64,000 bases of DNA from the NCBI GenBank assembly GCA_016714985.1, contig JADKBS010000059.1, positions 123,979 to 187,978 of the forward strand, given 5' to 3'. Origin of the DNA: Saprospiraceae bacterium. GTDB taxonomy: Bacteria > Bacteroidota > Bacteroidia > Chitinophagales > Saprospiraceae. Below, in pieces: positions 1-8,955 of the stretch. Both the position numbers and the translations under genes were made by a program. Position 1 is the stretch's first letter. Each line of letters starts with the position of its first letter. The notes under the pieces were generated by a model. The model was not told where the DNA came from and ran no database searches. It worked only from the letters and a program-made list of their open reading frames with translations.

Positions 1-2
1 AA

Positions 3-161
3 ACAGGCATCATCAAGCCGCTTCGCAAAGACTTGACACTTCATCAATTGCTGGAAGAGCAGCATTTCAAAGGTTTTGACCGAAAGGAATTGGATAAACT
101 TGCCAAGGAAATCAATATCCAAGAACCTATTGAAGAACTTCTTGCCATGCTTAAGCCATAA
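3..161 (+). CDS. C-terminal end of a hypothetical protein (partial)
   Basis: An open frame enters from the left edge and ends at TAA 159-161, giving 53 codons. The peptide is charged and probably helical, with a repeated pattern of Leu/Glu/Lys, and ends in ELLAMLKP. The N-terminus lies outside the window. I do not recognise the family. Short Glu/Lys-rich proteins of this kind often turn out to be small antitoxin-like or regulatory proteins, but nothing here proves that. Confidence 0.5.
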   Translation, partial: TGIIKPLRKDLTLHQLLEEQHFKGFDRKELDKLAKEINIQEPIEELLAMLKP

Positions 162-420
162 TTTACCTGCTAGACACGAATATTTTGCTGTACTACCTTC
201 GAGAAAACAGCAGCTTGGCCAAGTATCAACGCAAGATTTAATTCATATTCATTTGCTCGACTAATATGAGATACACTCAAGGCGATGACCAAAATGAGCA
301 CAAACTTTTGAAGTAAAGCCCGAACCTCCATTAACATTAATTTAACCTATTGCAAAGAACTATTAGGCAAGGGAAAAGAGTTAATATGGGCGTACCTTAA
401 CAATCTAAATTTTTCCAGTT

Positions 421-909
421 ATGAAAAACTCTTTTTACACTTACATTTTTTCATTTTTCGCAATAAGCATACTACCTGTTATTAGTAGCTGCAACTTAGA
501 TCCTGAATGCAAAGAAGCTGTCGTTGACCTATCCTTGGAGGCACTGAATACGACAGTGAACGTAGCTGTATTGGGGCAAGAATTTAGAGTTCAATGTTTA
601 ATCAAAAATGTAGTTTCAACAATTGATGTATGTACTGGAAGTACTACAACTGAAGAAGCAGAAGGCACGTTTGAGGTCGCATACAGCCCAACTTTTTCAG
701 ATAGATTTTCTGATTATGTAGTTTATCAAAGCGGCCCTTTTGAAATAAAAAAACTTGCTGCAAATGGATTTCAGGAAGACTACATTCCAATAATTCCAGA
801 CGTTGCAGGATACTACGCAGTGAAAGTAGTTCTCAACACGGGAGCATACCCGATTAGTGAAGGGAATATCGATAATAACTCTCAAGCCATATCAATTAGA
901 GCTGATTGA
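421..909 (+). CDS. Lipoprotein with CARDB-like adhesion fold
   Basis: A 162-residue protein. It has a signal peptide of about 23 residues with a lipobox ending in ISSC, so Cys24 would be lipidated and the protein anchored to a membrane on the periplasmic or outer side. The rest is predicted beta-rich. The C-terminal pattern (GYYAVKVVLNTG followed by SEGNIDNNSQAISI) matches the last strands of CARDB-type Ig-like domains, where an 'E.N.DNN' loop is typical. It stands alone and is followed by a strong terminator at 947-980. A structural or binding role at the cell surface is inferred. No catalytic motif is visible. Confidence 0.75.
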   Translation: MKNSFYTYIFSFFAISILPVISSCNLDPECKEAVVDLSLEALNTTVNVAVLGQEFRVQCLIKNVVSTIDVCTGSTTTEEAEGTFEVAYSPTFSDRFSDYVVYQSGPFEIKKLAANGFQEDYIPIIPDVAGYYAVKVVLNTGAYPISEGNIDNNSQAISIRAD

Positions 910-946
910 GTACGATGCGTTGAAGCTTTTGTTGATTTTCAAAAGA

Positions 947-980
947 CGACGCCCTAACAAGAGGGCGTCGCCTTTTTTTT
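947..980 (+). terminator. Rho-independent terminator
   Basis: Perfect 9-bp stem CGACGCCCT/AGGGCGTCG with a 6-nt loop, followed by CC and eight T. It closes the lipoprotein gene 421-909. Confidence 0.9.
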
Positions 981-1170
981 ATAGGCAATCGTCATTGAAA
1001 GTCATTAGTCATTGAAGTCATTTTATTGAAAATCAGTGGTTAAGTAGTGCCTTCCAATCGATTCTTAACTCGAACTCTTATAACATTTCGACGCCTTTTG
1101 TAAACGCCAGACACTTACGCTGCTTTGGCAAGAAACGTCAACCTCAAGTTTTCGCCTGCCCTGCGTTCTG

Positions 1171-1311
1171 TTTCATGATGCTAAGGTCGAAGATGCCATG
1201 TTCGTGAAAGACCATTACAAAGGCGGTTTCCATTATCGTTAGAATCGGACGACAACATGAAGTCGCTGACCTACTGGGTTCACATCAACCGGTTTAGATT
1301 GCAATGGTTTT
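1171..1311 (+). pseudogene. Possible transposase remnant
   Basis: The frame at 1171-1239 reads FHDAKVEDAMFVKDHY and continues KGGFHYR. It then runs into a stop. One base of shift later (1239 on) the frame continues LESDDNMKSLTYWVH. The combined string resembles the middle of DDE transposases, where a phrase like 'GF...RL.SDANL.YL' follows the second acidic residue. This is pattern recognition only and the piece is short. The remainder of 981-1311 holds degenerate GTCATTGAA-type repeats (about 985-1030) and nothing else I can name. Confidence 0.3.
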
Positions 1312-2954
1312 TCACTCCTTCCGCTTCGACAACAACCAATCATACAAATCCTGCCCACCATACACCCGCCGCCAGGTATCGTGCCCCATGTCCTCATGGA
1401 TGGTGAAGCGTACGTCGGGGGCGCCGAGTTCCTTCAGCTTGTTGACGCCAGCATAGAAATAGCGAGGCTGCACACACCGTCCAAGCCGCCAGCGAAGGTC
1501 CACGACGGGATTTTTGCCTTCGCAATTGGCGCCATGTAATCGGGATGCCCCCAGCCCACCACCGGAGCGATGGCGGCGAACCGCTCAGGGTGCGTGCTGG
1601 CGAAATGCCAAGTACCGAAGCCGCCATAGCTCAACCCTGTGAGGTAGGTGCGTTGTGCATCGCCTTGGTAGTATTGCTGTACGAAATTGAGCATTGTCAA
1701 TAAATCCTCCTCCACTTTGTCCCAGCCGTCGGGCAAGGTCTTTATGCCACCGGGGAAGGTGTCCGATTGCACCGCACCGAGCATGGGGCCAGTGGGCAGG
1801 TCGCCCCAGTTGCGGGCCGGGGTGCCATCTGCGAGGCGCTTGGGAATCCAGTCCTTGCTGCGGTTGTCAATGTAGGAGAGGCCACGTTTGTCCATTCCAA
1901 ACATGGGCAGTTGCGGGGAGATGATGATGAACGGCAGGTCACGCTTTTGAATCCAAGCCTCGTACAGCGGACCGTGAATGAGCACGTAGTCGAGTTCATC
2001 ACGGCCATTGCCCCGCTCGCCGTTGCCGTGCAAGAACATGAGCACGGGATATTTCTTGCCAACCACGCCATCGTGCCCCTTGGGCAAGTACATGAAAAAC
2101 TCGTGTTCCTGGCTGTCCACTTTGCTCTTGAACGGCACCCGTTGCAGGCGAGGCTCCGTCGCCACAGCCTCCACGACGGGCTTGCCCGGTTCGATGAGGT
2201 CGGTATTGGCGGCATCGAGCTTGAGTTCCTCCATCCAGATATTGCGGTAGAGCACGTTGTGGCCCTCGGCTTGCAGCTTGAGGCCGCCGGGCCGGTCGGT
2301 GATGCCCTTGCCGCCGTCGTTGCCACCGTCGAGGCCGGAGTTGGGGCCGCCCCACACCTGCTGTATTGGCTGGTTCTGGTGTACTTTCACGCCGTTGAAA
2401 TGCAGCGTCACCATTGGCTTTTCCACCAGTTTCCCATCCTTGAAACGGGCCGCCCGGAACACCACATCATACGAGTTCCATTTGCCCACGCCGTTGTACA
2501 GGTAATAGGGTGCCCGCCGCTCATTGATGACGGCGGCGAGGCCGTGCGCCGTGCTGTCGCCGTCGAGCACTTGGATTTCGTAACGGTTCTGAAGATAGAC
2601 GCCGCTATTACCACCGGGTTCTTGAATGAGGAACTCCACATGCGCCCGGAAGTCCCGGAACTCCTGCTTTGTCACGATGTCGGCAGCACCGTAGAGGCCA
2701 CCCGCTGCGGCGGGGTCGTTGGTGTTCATGGCCGTGCCTGTGGCAGCGGGGTCTTTCACGATTTGCCATTTGATGGGCATGGCGGCCTTGAAACGGGGGC
2801 CTTCCCAGTATTGCCAGTTGTCGGTTAGGGATTTGGCGGAACCATCGAAATGGACCTTGGCACCCTTGGTCGGCTTTGCCCCGACGCCGATGTTTTGCGC
2901 AGTGAGATTGCCCACGAGGGCCAAGAGGAGGAGGGTAATGTGAAAGTTTTTCAT
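1312..2954 (-). CDS. Secreted DUF1080 domain fused to alpha/beta-hydrolase esterase (one apparent frameshift)
   Basis: The start at 2954 (MKNFHITLLLLALVGN) gives a signal peptide ending about LTAQ. An upstream in-frame Met at 3011 is less likely because it would put a hydrophilic stretch first. Residues about 25-250 form a DUF1080/3-keto-disaccharide hydrolase-like jelly roll (NSGVYLQNRYEIQVLD, NVLYRNIWMEEL). Residues about 270-540 form an esterase of the feruloyl-esterase/PHB-depolymerase type, with the oxyanion-loop motif FLHGNGERG, the nucleophile elbow GLSYGGFG, and a catalytic His in HEDMGHDTW near the end. The frame shifts at about 1470-1478, where GTGTGCAG replaces an expected GTGGTGCAG; the last 60 residues lie in another frame. 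The product would be periplasmic or secreted and act on plant or algal carbohydrate esters (inference). The gene is monocistronic and has a long hairpin in its leader. Confidence 0.8.
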
Positions 2955-2971
2955 GGCAAAAAGGACAAGCA

Positions 2972-3021
2972 AAAGAGGGAGATGGGAAATGAAAAATTGG
3001 GAATTTCCCATCTCTCTCTTT
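2972..3021. repeat. Long hairpin in esterase leader
   Basis: Arms 2972-2990 and 3003-3021 pair over 19 bp with one G-U, around a 12-nt loop. The arms are purine-rich on one side (AAAGAGGGAGATGGGAAAT). The hairpin lies just upstream of the esterase start at 2954, so it is not a terminator of that gene. Confidence 0.8.
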
Positions 3022-3083
3022 ATCAGTGATTCAGGTGGGAAAAATCTTTTGGAAAAAAATTCATCCCATCTGAATCACTGATA
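3021..3083. repeat. Second long hairpin, abutting the first
   Basis: Arms 3021-3040 (TATCAGTGATTCAGGTGGGA) and 3064-3083 pair over 20 bp with a single G-U; the loop is 23 nt and A-rich. With the neighbouring hairpin it fills the spacer between the divergent esterase and hydrogenase genes. Confidence 0.8.
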
Positions 3084-3252
3084 GTTTGGACTTCTGAAAA
3101 AAATTTCAAAAGACGAATAAAGTCAAAGCCGGAAGGTAGGAATTCTTTGGGAAACGCAAACACTCCTGCATTTTCTCATCTCAGCGCCTGACTATTGTCA
3201 TCCATCAGCACCCTAACTTCTGTGACTTTTGACCCAGACCAAAAGTATCTAT

Positions 3253-4980
3253 ATGCAAACCATCAGTCTCGCCCGCCCACAGTTGCTCAACGCCATTTGG
3301 GCCATGCACGATGTAAAAGGTTTTCTTGACGACAACGATATTGCTCAACTGTCCACGCTGTTCGGAGTTTCCGCCGTGGAAATTGAGGGGGTCGTGTCGT
3401 TCTACCATTTCTTCCACCGCAAGCCTTCGGGCAAGCACACGATTTACCTGAACAACAGCATCGTGTCGGAGTTCAGCGGCTATGAGGAGGTGAAGCGGGC
3501 CTTTGAAAAAGAAACCGGGGCCACCATCGGCAAGGTGGACCCCACGGGCACCTTCGGCTTTTACGAAACCTCCTGTATCGGCCTCAGCGACCAAGAACCT
3601 GCGGCTTTGGTGGACTTCTGCCCCATGACGGAACTGACGCCGCAGAAGGTAAAAACCATTGTGTCAAAACTGAAAACCGGCTCGACACCCCTCTCCATTT
3701 GCGACGAGCCGAAGAACAATATCCGCTACACGCCCGGTGAGCGTGCCTTCATCCTGAAAGACTATGTGCCGGGGGCTGCCCTGCAAAAACTGAAAGACTT
3801 GGAGCCAATGGAGGTCATCCAGCAGATAAAGGACGCTGGGCTGATGGGTATGGGGGGCGCATTTTTCCCCACGGGCATTAAATGGGAAGGCTGCCGCAAA
3901 AATGCCAGCAACCGCAAGTTCGTCGTCTGCAATGCCGACGAGGGCGAGCCGGGCACCTTCAAGGACCGGGTGCTGCTGAACACCATGCCGGGCCTCGTCA
4001 TTGAGGGAATGGCGCTCGGCGCATACTCCGTCGGTGCTTCGGAGGGCATCATCTACCTGCGGGCCGAGTACCGTTGGTTGAAGGAAAAAATAGAGCAAAC
4101 GCTGGAAGATTTCCGTGAAAAAGGCTGGCTCGGCGACCACATCAAGGCCAAGCAGCCCTTCTCGTTCGACATACGGGTGCAACTCGGCGCTGGTGCTTAT
4201 GTCTGCGGCGAGGAGACCGCCCTGCTCAACTCCCTCGAAGGCAAGCGGGGCGAACCCCGTACCCGCCGCTACTTCCCGATCGAGCGGGGGTATTTGTCAA
4301 AACCGACGCTCGTGAACAATGTGGAGACCTTTGCCACCGCTGCCCGAATCCTTGAATCTGGGCCTGCCCGAATGCGGGAACTTGGCACAAAGGACTCGCC
4401 CGGCACGAAGCTGATTTCCATCAGCGGTGACTGTGCCAAACCGGGCATTTATGAAATAGAATGGGGCATGCACCTGAGCGAACTCTTGACGCTTTGCGAA
4501 GCAAATGACCCCTACTACGTGCAGGTGAGCGGTCCGAGCGGTACCGCCGTTTCGATGAAGGAGCGCAACCGCCGCCTCTGCAAGGAAGACCTGCTCTGCG
4601 GTGGCTCGTTCATGGTGTTCAACAAAAGCCGTGACCTGCTGCAAATCCTGCTGAACTTCAACAACTTCTTCAAGCACGAGAGCTGTGGCATCTGTACCCC
4701 TTGCAGGGCCGGTAACTTCATCCTGAACCGCAAGTTGGAAAAACTGGAACTGGGGCTTTGCTCGCTGCGTGACCTCGTCGAAATCGAGGACTGGGGCGCC
4801 ACCATCAAGCAGAACAGCCGCTGCGGCCTCGGCCAAATGTCTCCAAACAGCATCATTGACGCTATCCACAAGTTCCCCGAATATTTCGATTGCCGGGTGG
4901 ACAAATCGGGCAGCCGGCTCAGCCACGGGTTCGACATGGAACGGGCGGTGCGGGAGTACGAGGAGGCGGTAGAGGCATAA
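3253..4980 (+). CDS. hoxF: Bidirectional [NiFe] hydrogenase diaphorase subunit, HoxE-HoxF fusion
   Basis: About 575 residues from ATG 3253; a TTG eight codons earlier (3229) is also possible. Residues 1-150 are a HoxE/NuoE-like thioredoxin-fold domain. The rest is HoxF/NuoF: NADH-binding GMGGAFFPTGIKW, FMN-binding GAGAYVCGEETALLNSLEG, and the [4Fe-4S] ligands in ESCGICTPCRAGN plus a later Cys in SRCGLGQ. It oxidises or reduces NAD(H) and passes electrons to the HoxU domain. The HoxE part keeps only two cysteines (SCIGLSDQEPA and DFCPM), so its usual [2Fe-2S] site looks incomplete. The order hoxEF-hoxUY-hoxH marks a group 3d soluble NAD-linked hydrogenase. The gene ends 190 bp before hoxUY. 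Confidence 0.92.
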   Translation: MQTISLARPQLLNAIWAMHDVKGFLDDNDIAQLSTLFGVSAVEIEGVVSFYHFFHRKPSGKHTIYLNNSIVSEFSGYEEVKRAFEKETGATIGKVDPTGTFGFYETSCIGLSDQEPAALVDFCPMTELTPQKVKTIVSKLKTGSTPLSICDEPKNNIRYTPGERAFILKDYVPGAALQKLKDLEPMEVIQQIKDAGLMGMGGAFFPTGIKWEGCRKNASNRKFVVCNADEGEPGTFKDRVLLNTMPGLVIEGMALGAYSVGASEGIIYLRAEYRWLKEKIEQTLEDFREKGWLGDHIKAKQPFSFDIRVQLGAGAYVCGEETALLNSLEGKRGEPRTRRYFPIERGYLSKPTLVNNVETFATAARILESGPARMRELGTKDSPGTKLISISGDCAKPGIYEIEWGMHLSELLTLCEANDPYYVQVSGPSGTAVSMKERNRRLCKEDLLCGGSFMVFNKSRDLLQILLNFNNFFKHESCGICTPCRAGNFILNRKLEKLELGLCSLRDLVEIEDWGATIKQNSRCGLGQMSPNSIIDAIHKFPEYFDCRVDKSGSRLSHGFDMERAVREYEEAVEA

Positions 4981-4999
4981 GGCTTTTTAAAATTGGGTT

Positions 5000-5150
5000 T
5001 TGATTTAAGATATAAGATTTAATAAATCAGATTTAAGATTTATTGGCGATTTAAGCTAAATGTTTAAAGCATCAGTATTTGCAGGCTGTAAGCGAGGGTT
5101 AAATCTAAAATCTTATATCGTACATCTTATATCTTATATCAAAATAAAGG
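5000..5150. repeat. AT-rich inverted repeat between hoxEF and hoxUY
   Basis: TTTGATTTAAGATATAAGA near 5000-5020 is the approximate reverse complement of the block near 5128-5150 (TCTTATATCTTATATCAAA). Inside are more GATTTAAGAT-like copies. The spacer is AT-rich within a GC-richer operon. It could form a long stem in the mRNA. Confidence 0.55.
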
Positions 5151-5170
5151 ACTAATAAATTAGGACAAAA

Positions 5171-6451
5171 ATGTCACATCCAATCACCATCACCATAGAC
5201 GGCAAAGAAGTCCAAGTCGAGGACGGCACGCTGCTGATAAATGCAATTCGGGAAGCGGGCGTGGACGTGCCTTCGCTTTGTTATTACGAACATATTGACC
5301 CGCCGCTCGGCACTTGCCGGGTTTGCACGGTGGAAGTGAACGGGCGGCACCAAGCCTCCTGCACCACCTTGGCCCGCAACGGCATGAGTGTGGTCGTACA
5401 CGACGACCCAACGCTGCACGACACCCGCAAGGCGATGGTGGAAATGCTTTTTGCCGAAGGCAACCACTTCTGCCCCGCCTGCGAAAAAAGTGGCGACTGC
5501 GACCTACAGGGCATGGGCTACGATTTGGGCGTGCAGATGAGCCGTTTCCCGCACCTGTTCGTTGACCGCATAATTGACTACAACCCCAAGCGGATGGTAA
5601 TCGAGCACAACCGATGCATCCGTTGCCGCCGCTGCGTGGACGAGGTGCTAACCGACGACGGCAAACGGGTCTTCAGCTTCGCACACCGTGGCAACGACAC
5701 GGAGGTGGCCATTGACTACGACCAGGAGGCCAAGTTGACCGAAGAACAAGCCGTCCGGGCCATGCACATTTGTCCGACTGGCTCCATTCTGGTGCGGGGC
5801 AAGAGCTTGGCAAGGCCCTTTGGCGAGCGCAAGTACGACATTGATGGCGCCCACGCTGGGGGAAATGTTCCGATGGAAAAAATGTTTGCTCCTAAGGTGG
5901 GGAACGGCGAGAAGAAGGTCATCGCCACCGTCTCCTTGGCAGGGTGCTTCGGCTGCCACATGTCCATGCTCGACCTCGACATGGGCATCCTTGACCTCGT
6001 TGACTTGGTAGAGTTCAACAAATCGCCGCTGACAGACATCAAAGAGTTCACCAAGCGGGTGGACATCGGCCTCATCGAGGGCGGCTGCTGCAACTCCGAG
6101 AACGTACATGTGCTGAGGGAATTCCGCAGAAAATGCGACATCCTTGTATCCGTGGGCGAGTGCTCAATCTGGGGCGGCCTGCCCGCCATGCGCAACATGG
6201 TGCCCCTGCGGGAATGCCTGGAGGAAGCCTACCTGCACTCGTTCACGAGTGAAAACGAGGCGGCGATTATTCCGCACCACGAGGATATTCCAAAGATTCT
6301 GGACAAGGTCTATGCCTGTAGCGAGGTAGTGGATATTGATTATTACATACCTGGCTGCCCGCCCAGCGCCAACCATATCTGGAAGATGGTGAAGAACATC
6401 CTGTTTGGGGCAGAGTACTCGGTGGTGTACCCAGAGTTTAAATATGATTGA
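5171..6451 (+). CDS. HoxU-HoxY fusion: Fe-S electron-transfer subunit joined to hydrogenase small subunit
   Basis: 426 residues. Residues 1-235 are HoxU: a ferredoxin-type [2Fe-2S] domain (LCYYEHIDPPLGTCRVCTVE plus a following Cys), the NuoG-type CPACEKSGDCDLQ segment, and a Cys-rich NRCIRCRRCV cluster motif. Residues about 245-426 are HoxY: SLAGCFGCHMSMLDLD, EGGCCNSEN, VGECSIWGG and IPGCPPSANHIWK give the ligands of the proximal cluster next to the Ni-Fe site. The two are separate genes in the hydrogenases I know best; here there is no stop and only a short linker between them. The fused chain would carry electrons from HoxH to the HoxF flavin. Start ATG 5171. Confidence 0.93.
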   Translation: MSHPITITIDGKEVQVEDGTLLINAIREAGVDVPSLCYYEHIDPPLGTCRVCTVEVNGRHQASCTTLARNGMSVVVHDDPTLHDTRKAMVEMLFAEGNHFCPACEKSGDCDLQGMGYDLGVQMSRFPHLFVDRIIDYNPKRMVIEHNRCIRCRRCVDEVLTDDGKRVFSFAHRGNDTEVAIDYDQEAKLTEEQAVRAMHICPTGSILVRGKSLARPFGERKYDIDGAHAGGNVPMEKMFAPKVGNGEKKVIATVSLAGCFGCHMSMLDLDMGILDLVDLVEFNKSPLTDIKEFTKRVDIGLIEGGCCNSENVHVLREFRRKCDILVSVGECSIWGGLPAMRNMVPLRECLEEAYLHSFTSENEAAIIPHHEDIPKILDKVYACSEVVDIDYYIPGCPPSANHIWKMVKNILFGAEYSVVYPEFKYD

Positions 6452-6453
6452 AA

Positions 6454-6570
6454 GGGGTATTTAAAAATTGCGGAGCAATTTTTAAAAACCCCTAATAACT
6501 TCTTTTGGGCAGCGGCGGCGAAGCCGCCGCTGCCCAAAAGAAAGAGGATTTGGGGGCATACTGCCCCCAA
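6454..6570. repeat. Three consecutive hairpins between hoxUY and hoxH
   Basis: Hairpin 1: arms 6454-6471 and 6475-6492, 18 bp with one mismatch, loop GGA. Hairpin 2: arms 6500-6519 and 6523-6542, 20 bp perfect and GC-rich (CAGCGGCGGC core), loop GAA. Hairpin 3: arms 6550-6558 and 6562-6570, 9 bp perfect, loop TAC. None is followed by a T run, and the gene downstream is co-directional, so these look like mRNA structure inside the operon rather than terminators. Confidence 0.85.
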
Positions 6571-6597
6571 GCCCCGTCGAAATTGAAATCTTTTGTC

Positions 6598-8049
6598 ATG
6601 CAAAAAGTCATCATAGAACCCGTCACCCGTGTAGAAGGCCACGGAAAAGTCACCATCCACCTCGACGACGAGGGGCGGGTGAAGGACAGTTTTTTCCATA
6701 TCGTCGAGTTTCGGGGGTTTGAGCGGTTCATACAGGGGCGGCCCTATTGGGAAGCACCCGTGCTGGTGCAGCGGCTCTGCGGCATCTGCCCGGTGAGCCA
6801 CCATATTGCGGCAGCAAAGGCCATTGACCAACTTTCGGGCCTCGACCCGAAAGACCTCTCGCCCACTGCGACCAAAATCCGGCGGCTGCTGCATTATGGA
6901 CAGATTTTCCAGTCCCACGCCCTGCACTTCTTCTACCTGGCTTCGCCTGACCTGCTCTTTGGCGTGGATGCGCCCGTTGAGAAGCGGAACGTGGTGGCCG
7001 TGGCCTTGGAGAACAAGGAACTGGCCAAGAAGGGCATCCTCATGCGGAAGTTCGGCCAGGAAATCATCCGGGCCATTGCGGGCAAGCGCATACACGGCAT
7101 CGCTGCCGTGCCGGGCGGCGTACACAAGCACCTGACGCTGGAAGACCGGGATTATTTCCTGTCGGGGAAAGACCTGCCCAGCGTGGACACGATGATTGAA
7201 TGGATGATGGAGGTGATGACCTTCATCAAAGGCTACCACGAGCAAAACGCCGCTTGGCTCGACACATTTGCCTCCTATCCCAGCGGCCACCTCGGCCTCG
7301 TGAACGCCGACGACGGCTCGCTCGAACTCTACGATGGCCGACTGCGTGCCATTGATGCCGACGGCAACCGTACCCTCGACGATATCCGGGACGTGGACTA
7401 CCTCCAATATTTCGCCGAGGGCGTGGAGCCGTGGACGTTCCTGAAGTTCCCGTACTTGCGCCACTTGGGCCGGGAGAACGGCTGGAGCAGGGTGGGGCCG
7501 CTGGCCCGACTGAACGTTTGCGACAGCATCGGTACCCCATTGGCGCAAGCCGAATTTGAGATTTACAAAAACTACACGGGCGGCAAGCCGAACCACCACA
7601 CGATGCACTTCCACTGGGCAAGGCTCATTGAAATGCTGCACTGCGCCGAGTTGATGCAGTCGCTGTTGCACGACCCCGACATTCTCAGCGACGATATCTT
7701 GCGCCAAGGCCATCGTCGGCCAGAAGGCATTGGCATCGTGGAGGCCCCGAGGGGCACGCTTATCCACCACTACCAGGCCGACGAAAAGGGCATGATTACC
7801 CGCTGCAACCTCATCGTAAGCACGACACACAACAACGAACCGATGAACCGGGCCGTGCGCTGGGTTGCCAACAACGTGCTCAGCGGCCAGCCCAAGTTGA
7901 CGGATACGCTGCTCAACCAAGTGGAAATCGCCATCCGTGCATACGACCCCTGCTTGAGCTGTGCTACCCACGCCATCGGGCAGATGCCTTTGCAAGCGGT
8001 GCTTTATGATGCCGCTGGCAACGTGCTGGATGAGCGGTTGAAAAACTGA
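6598..8049 (+). CDS. hoxH: Bidirectional [NiFe] hydrogenase large subunit
   Basis: 483 residues from ATG 6598. An upstream in-frame start at 6505 falls inside the 20-bp hairpin and is rejected; MQKVIIEPVTRVEGHGK is the normal N-terminus. The four nickel ligands are present: RLCGICPVSHH near residue 60 and DPCLSCATH near the end. About 24 residues follow that His (AIGQMPLQAV...), the C-terminal extension that a HoxW-type endopeptidase removes after nickel insertion. No hyp or hoxW maturation gene lies in this window, so they must be elsewhere. It catalyses reversible H2 oxidation in the cytoplasm coupled to NAD through HoxEF and HoxUY. Confidence 0.95.
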   Translation: MQKVIIEPVTRVEGHGKVTIHLDDEGRVKDSFFHIVEFRGFERFIQGRPYWEAPVLVQRLCGICPVSHHIAAAKAIDQLSGLDPKDLSPTATKIRRLLHYGQIFQSHALHFFYLASPDLLFGVDAPVEKRNVVAVALENKELAKKGILMRKFGQEIIRAIAGKRIHGIAAVPGGVHKHLTLEDRDYFLSGKDLPSVDTMIEWMMEVMTFIKGYHEQNAAWLDTFASYPSGHLGLVNADDGSLELYDGRLRAIDADGNRTLDDIRDVDYLQYFAEGVEPWTFLKFPYLRHLGRENGWSRVGPLARLNVCDSIGTPLAQAEFEIYKNYTGGKPNHHTMHFHWARLIEMLHCAELMQSLLHDPDILSDDILRQGHRRPEGIGIVEAPRGTLIHHYQADEKGMITRCNLIVSTTHNNEPMNRAVRWVANNVLSGQPKLTDTLLNQVEIAIRAYDPCLSCATHAIGQMPLQAVLYDAAGNVLDERLKN

Positions 8050-8066
8050 GCGGTTTAGTAAGGAGC

Positions 8067-8099
8067 AGAATTCCGAAATCTTTGAGATTTCGGAATTCT
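8067..8099. repeat. Perfect 15-bp hairpin after hoxH
   Basis: AGAATTCCGAAATCT (8067-8081), loop TTG, then its exact reverse complement (8085-8099). It lies between hoxH and the DUF6064 gene and has no T run. Confidence 0.85.
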
Positions 8100-8134
8100 C
8101 CTGTGCGCCAAAACCACCATTTAAAAACTTTGCC

Positions 8135-8767
8135 ATGGAACTTCCATTCACCACCTCCCAATTCTTGGAAGTGTTCCGACAGTACAACACTGCCGTTTTC
8201 CCCATACAGTTCTTGTTTATCCTGTTGGCCATCATGGCCATCGTGTTTGCCGTGAGGCATCACCGCAACAGCGGGCGGGCTATTTCCGCTATACTCGGCC
8301 TGCTGTGGCTTTGGATGGGCATGGTCTATCATTGGGGCTTTTTTGCTGGCATCAACAAGGTGGCCTACCTGTTCGGGGCGGCCTTCGTAGCACAAGGTGC
8401 TTTGTTCCTGACGAAGGGCGTTTTGCAAGGCAAACTGAAGTTTATCCACAAACCCACGCCCGCCGTGTGGGTTGGCAGTGCAATGATGCTCTATGCGCTC
8501 CTCATTTACCCGCTGCTCGGCTACCTGCTGGGGCATGGTTATCCTAATTCGCCAACCTTTGGGCTGCCTTGCCCGACCACGATTTTCACCCTTGGCATCT
8601 TGCTCTGGCTCGATAAAAAGCCGCCGCTGTACCTGCTCATCATCCCACTGCTTTGGTCGCTGATAGGCACGGTGGCTGCCGTAAAATTGGGCATTCGGGA
8701 GGATGTGGGGCTGTTGGTGTCTGGTGCGCTCACTGTTTGGTTTTTGGTGGGAAAAAAGCCGTTGTGA
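8135..8767 (+). CDS. DUF6064-type integral membrane protein
   Basis: 210 residues with about six or seven hydrophobic helices (for example IQFLFILLAIMAIVFAV, AISAILGLLWLWMGM, LYLLIIPLLWSLIGTVAAV). The pattern HWGFFAGINKVAYLFG and a C-terminal half with PLLGYLLGHGYPNSPTFGLP match the DUF6064 family as I remember it. The function is unknown. It follows hoxH by 85 bp in the same direction and may be co-transcribed, but whether it serves the hydrogenase is open. Confidence 0.7.
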   Translation: MELPFTTSQFLEVFRQYNTAVFPIQFLFILLAIMAIVFAVRHHRNSGRAISAILGLLWLWMGMVYHWGFFAGINKVAYLFGAAFVAQGALFLTKGVLQGKLKFIHKPTPAVWVGSAMMLYALLIYPLLGYLLGHGYPNSPTFGLPCPTTIFTLGILLWLDKKPPLYLLIIPLLWSLIGTVAAVKLGIREDVGLLVSGALTVWFLVGKKPL

Positions 8768-8955
8768 CGGGAAGAGCTGCTCATCAATTTCATATAGCTG
8801 TCGTTTACAGCTACCCGCAGGGCGACCTCATGTATGGGAAGTTCGAGACGAAGCGGGTGGAGTATAATTGCAAGCTGTGAGGGCAATGGATGGATAAGGC
8901 GAAACAATAGGCTGCTTCGGGCGTTTTTTTACACAACGTTAAACTGCAAGAAATC

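Noticed and set aside
6343..8241. A long open frame of 632 codons antisense to hoxH
   Set aside because: It lies wholly against hoxH and the end of hoxUY, whose motifs are clear. GC-rich third positions remove stop codons from the opposite strand. It has no motifs and no ribosome site.
8768..8880. Short coding-like stretch after the DUF6064 gene (VVYSYPQGDLMYGKFETK)
   Set aside because: About 30 residues, no start, and no recognised family. Too short to support.
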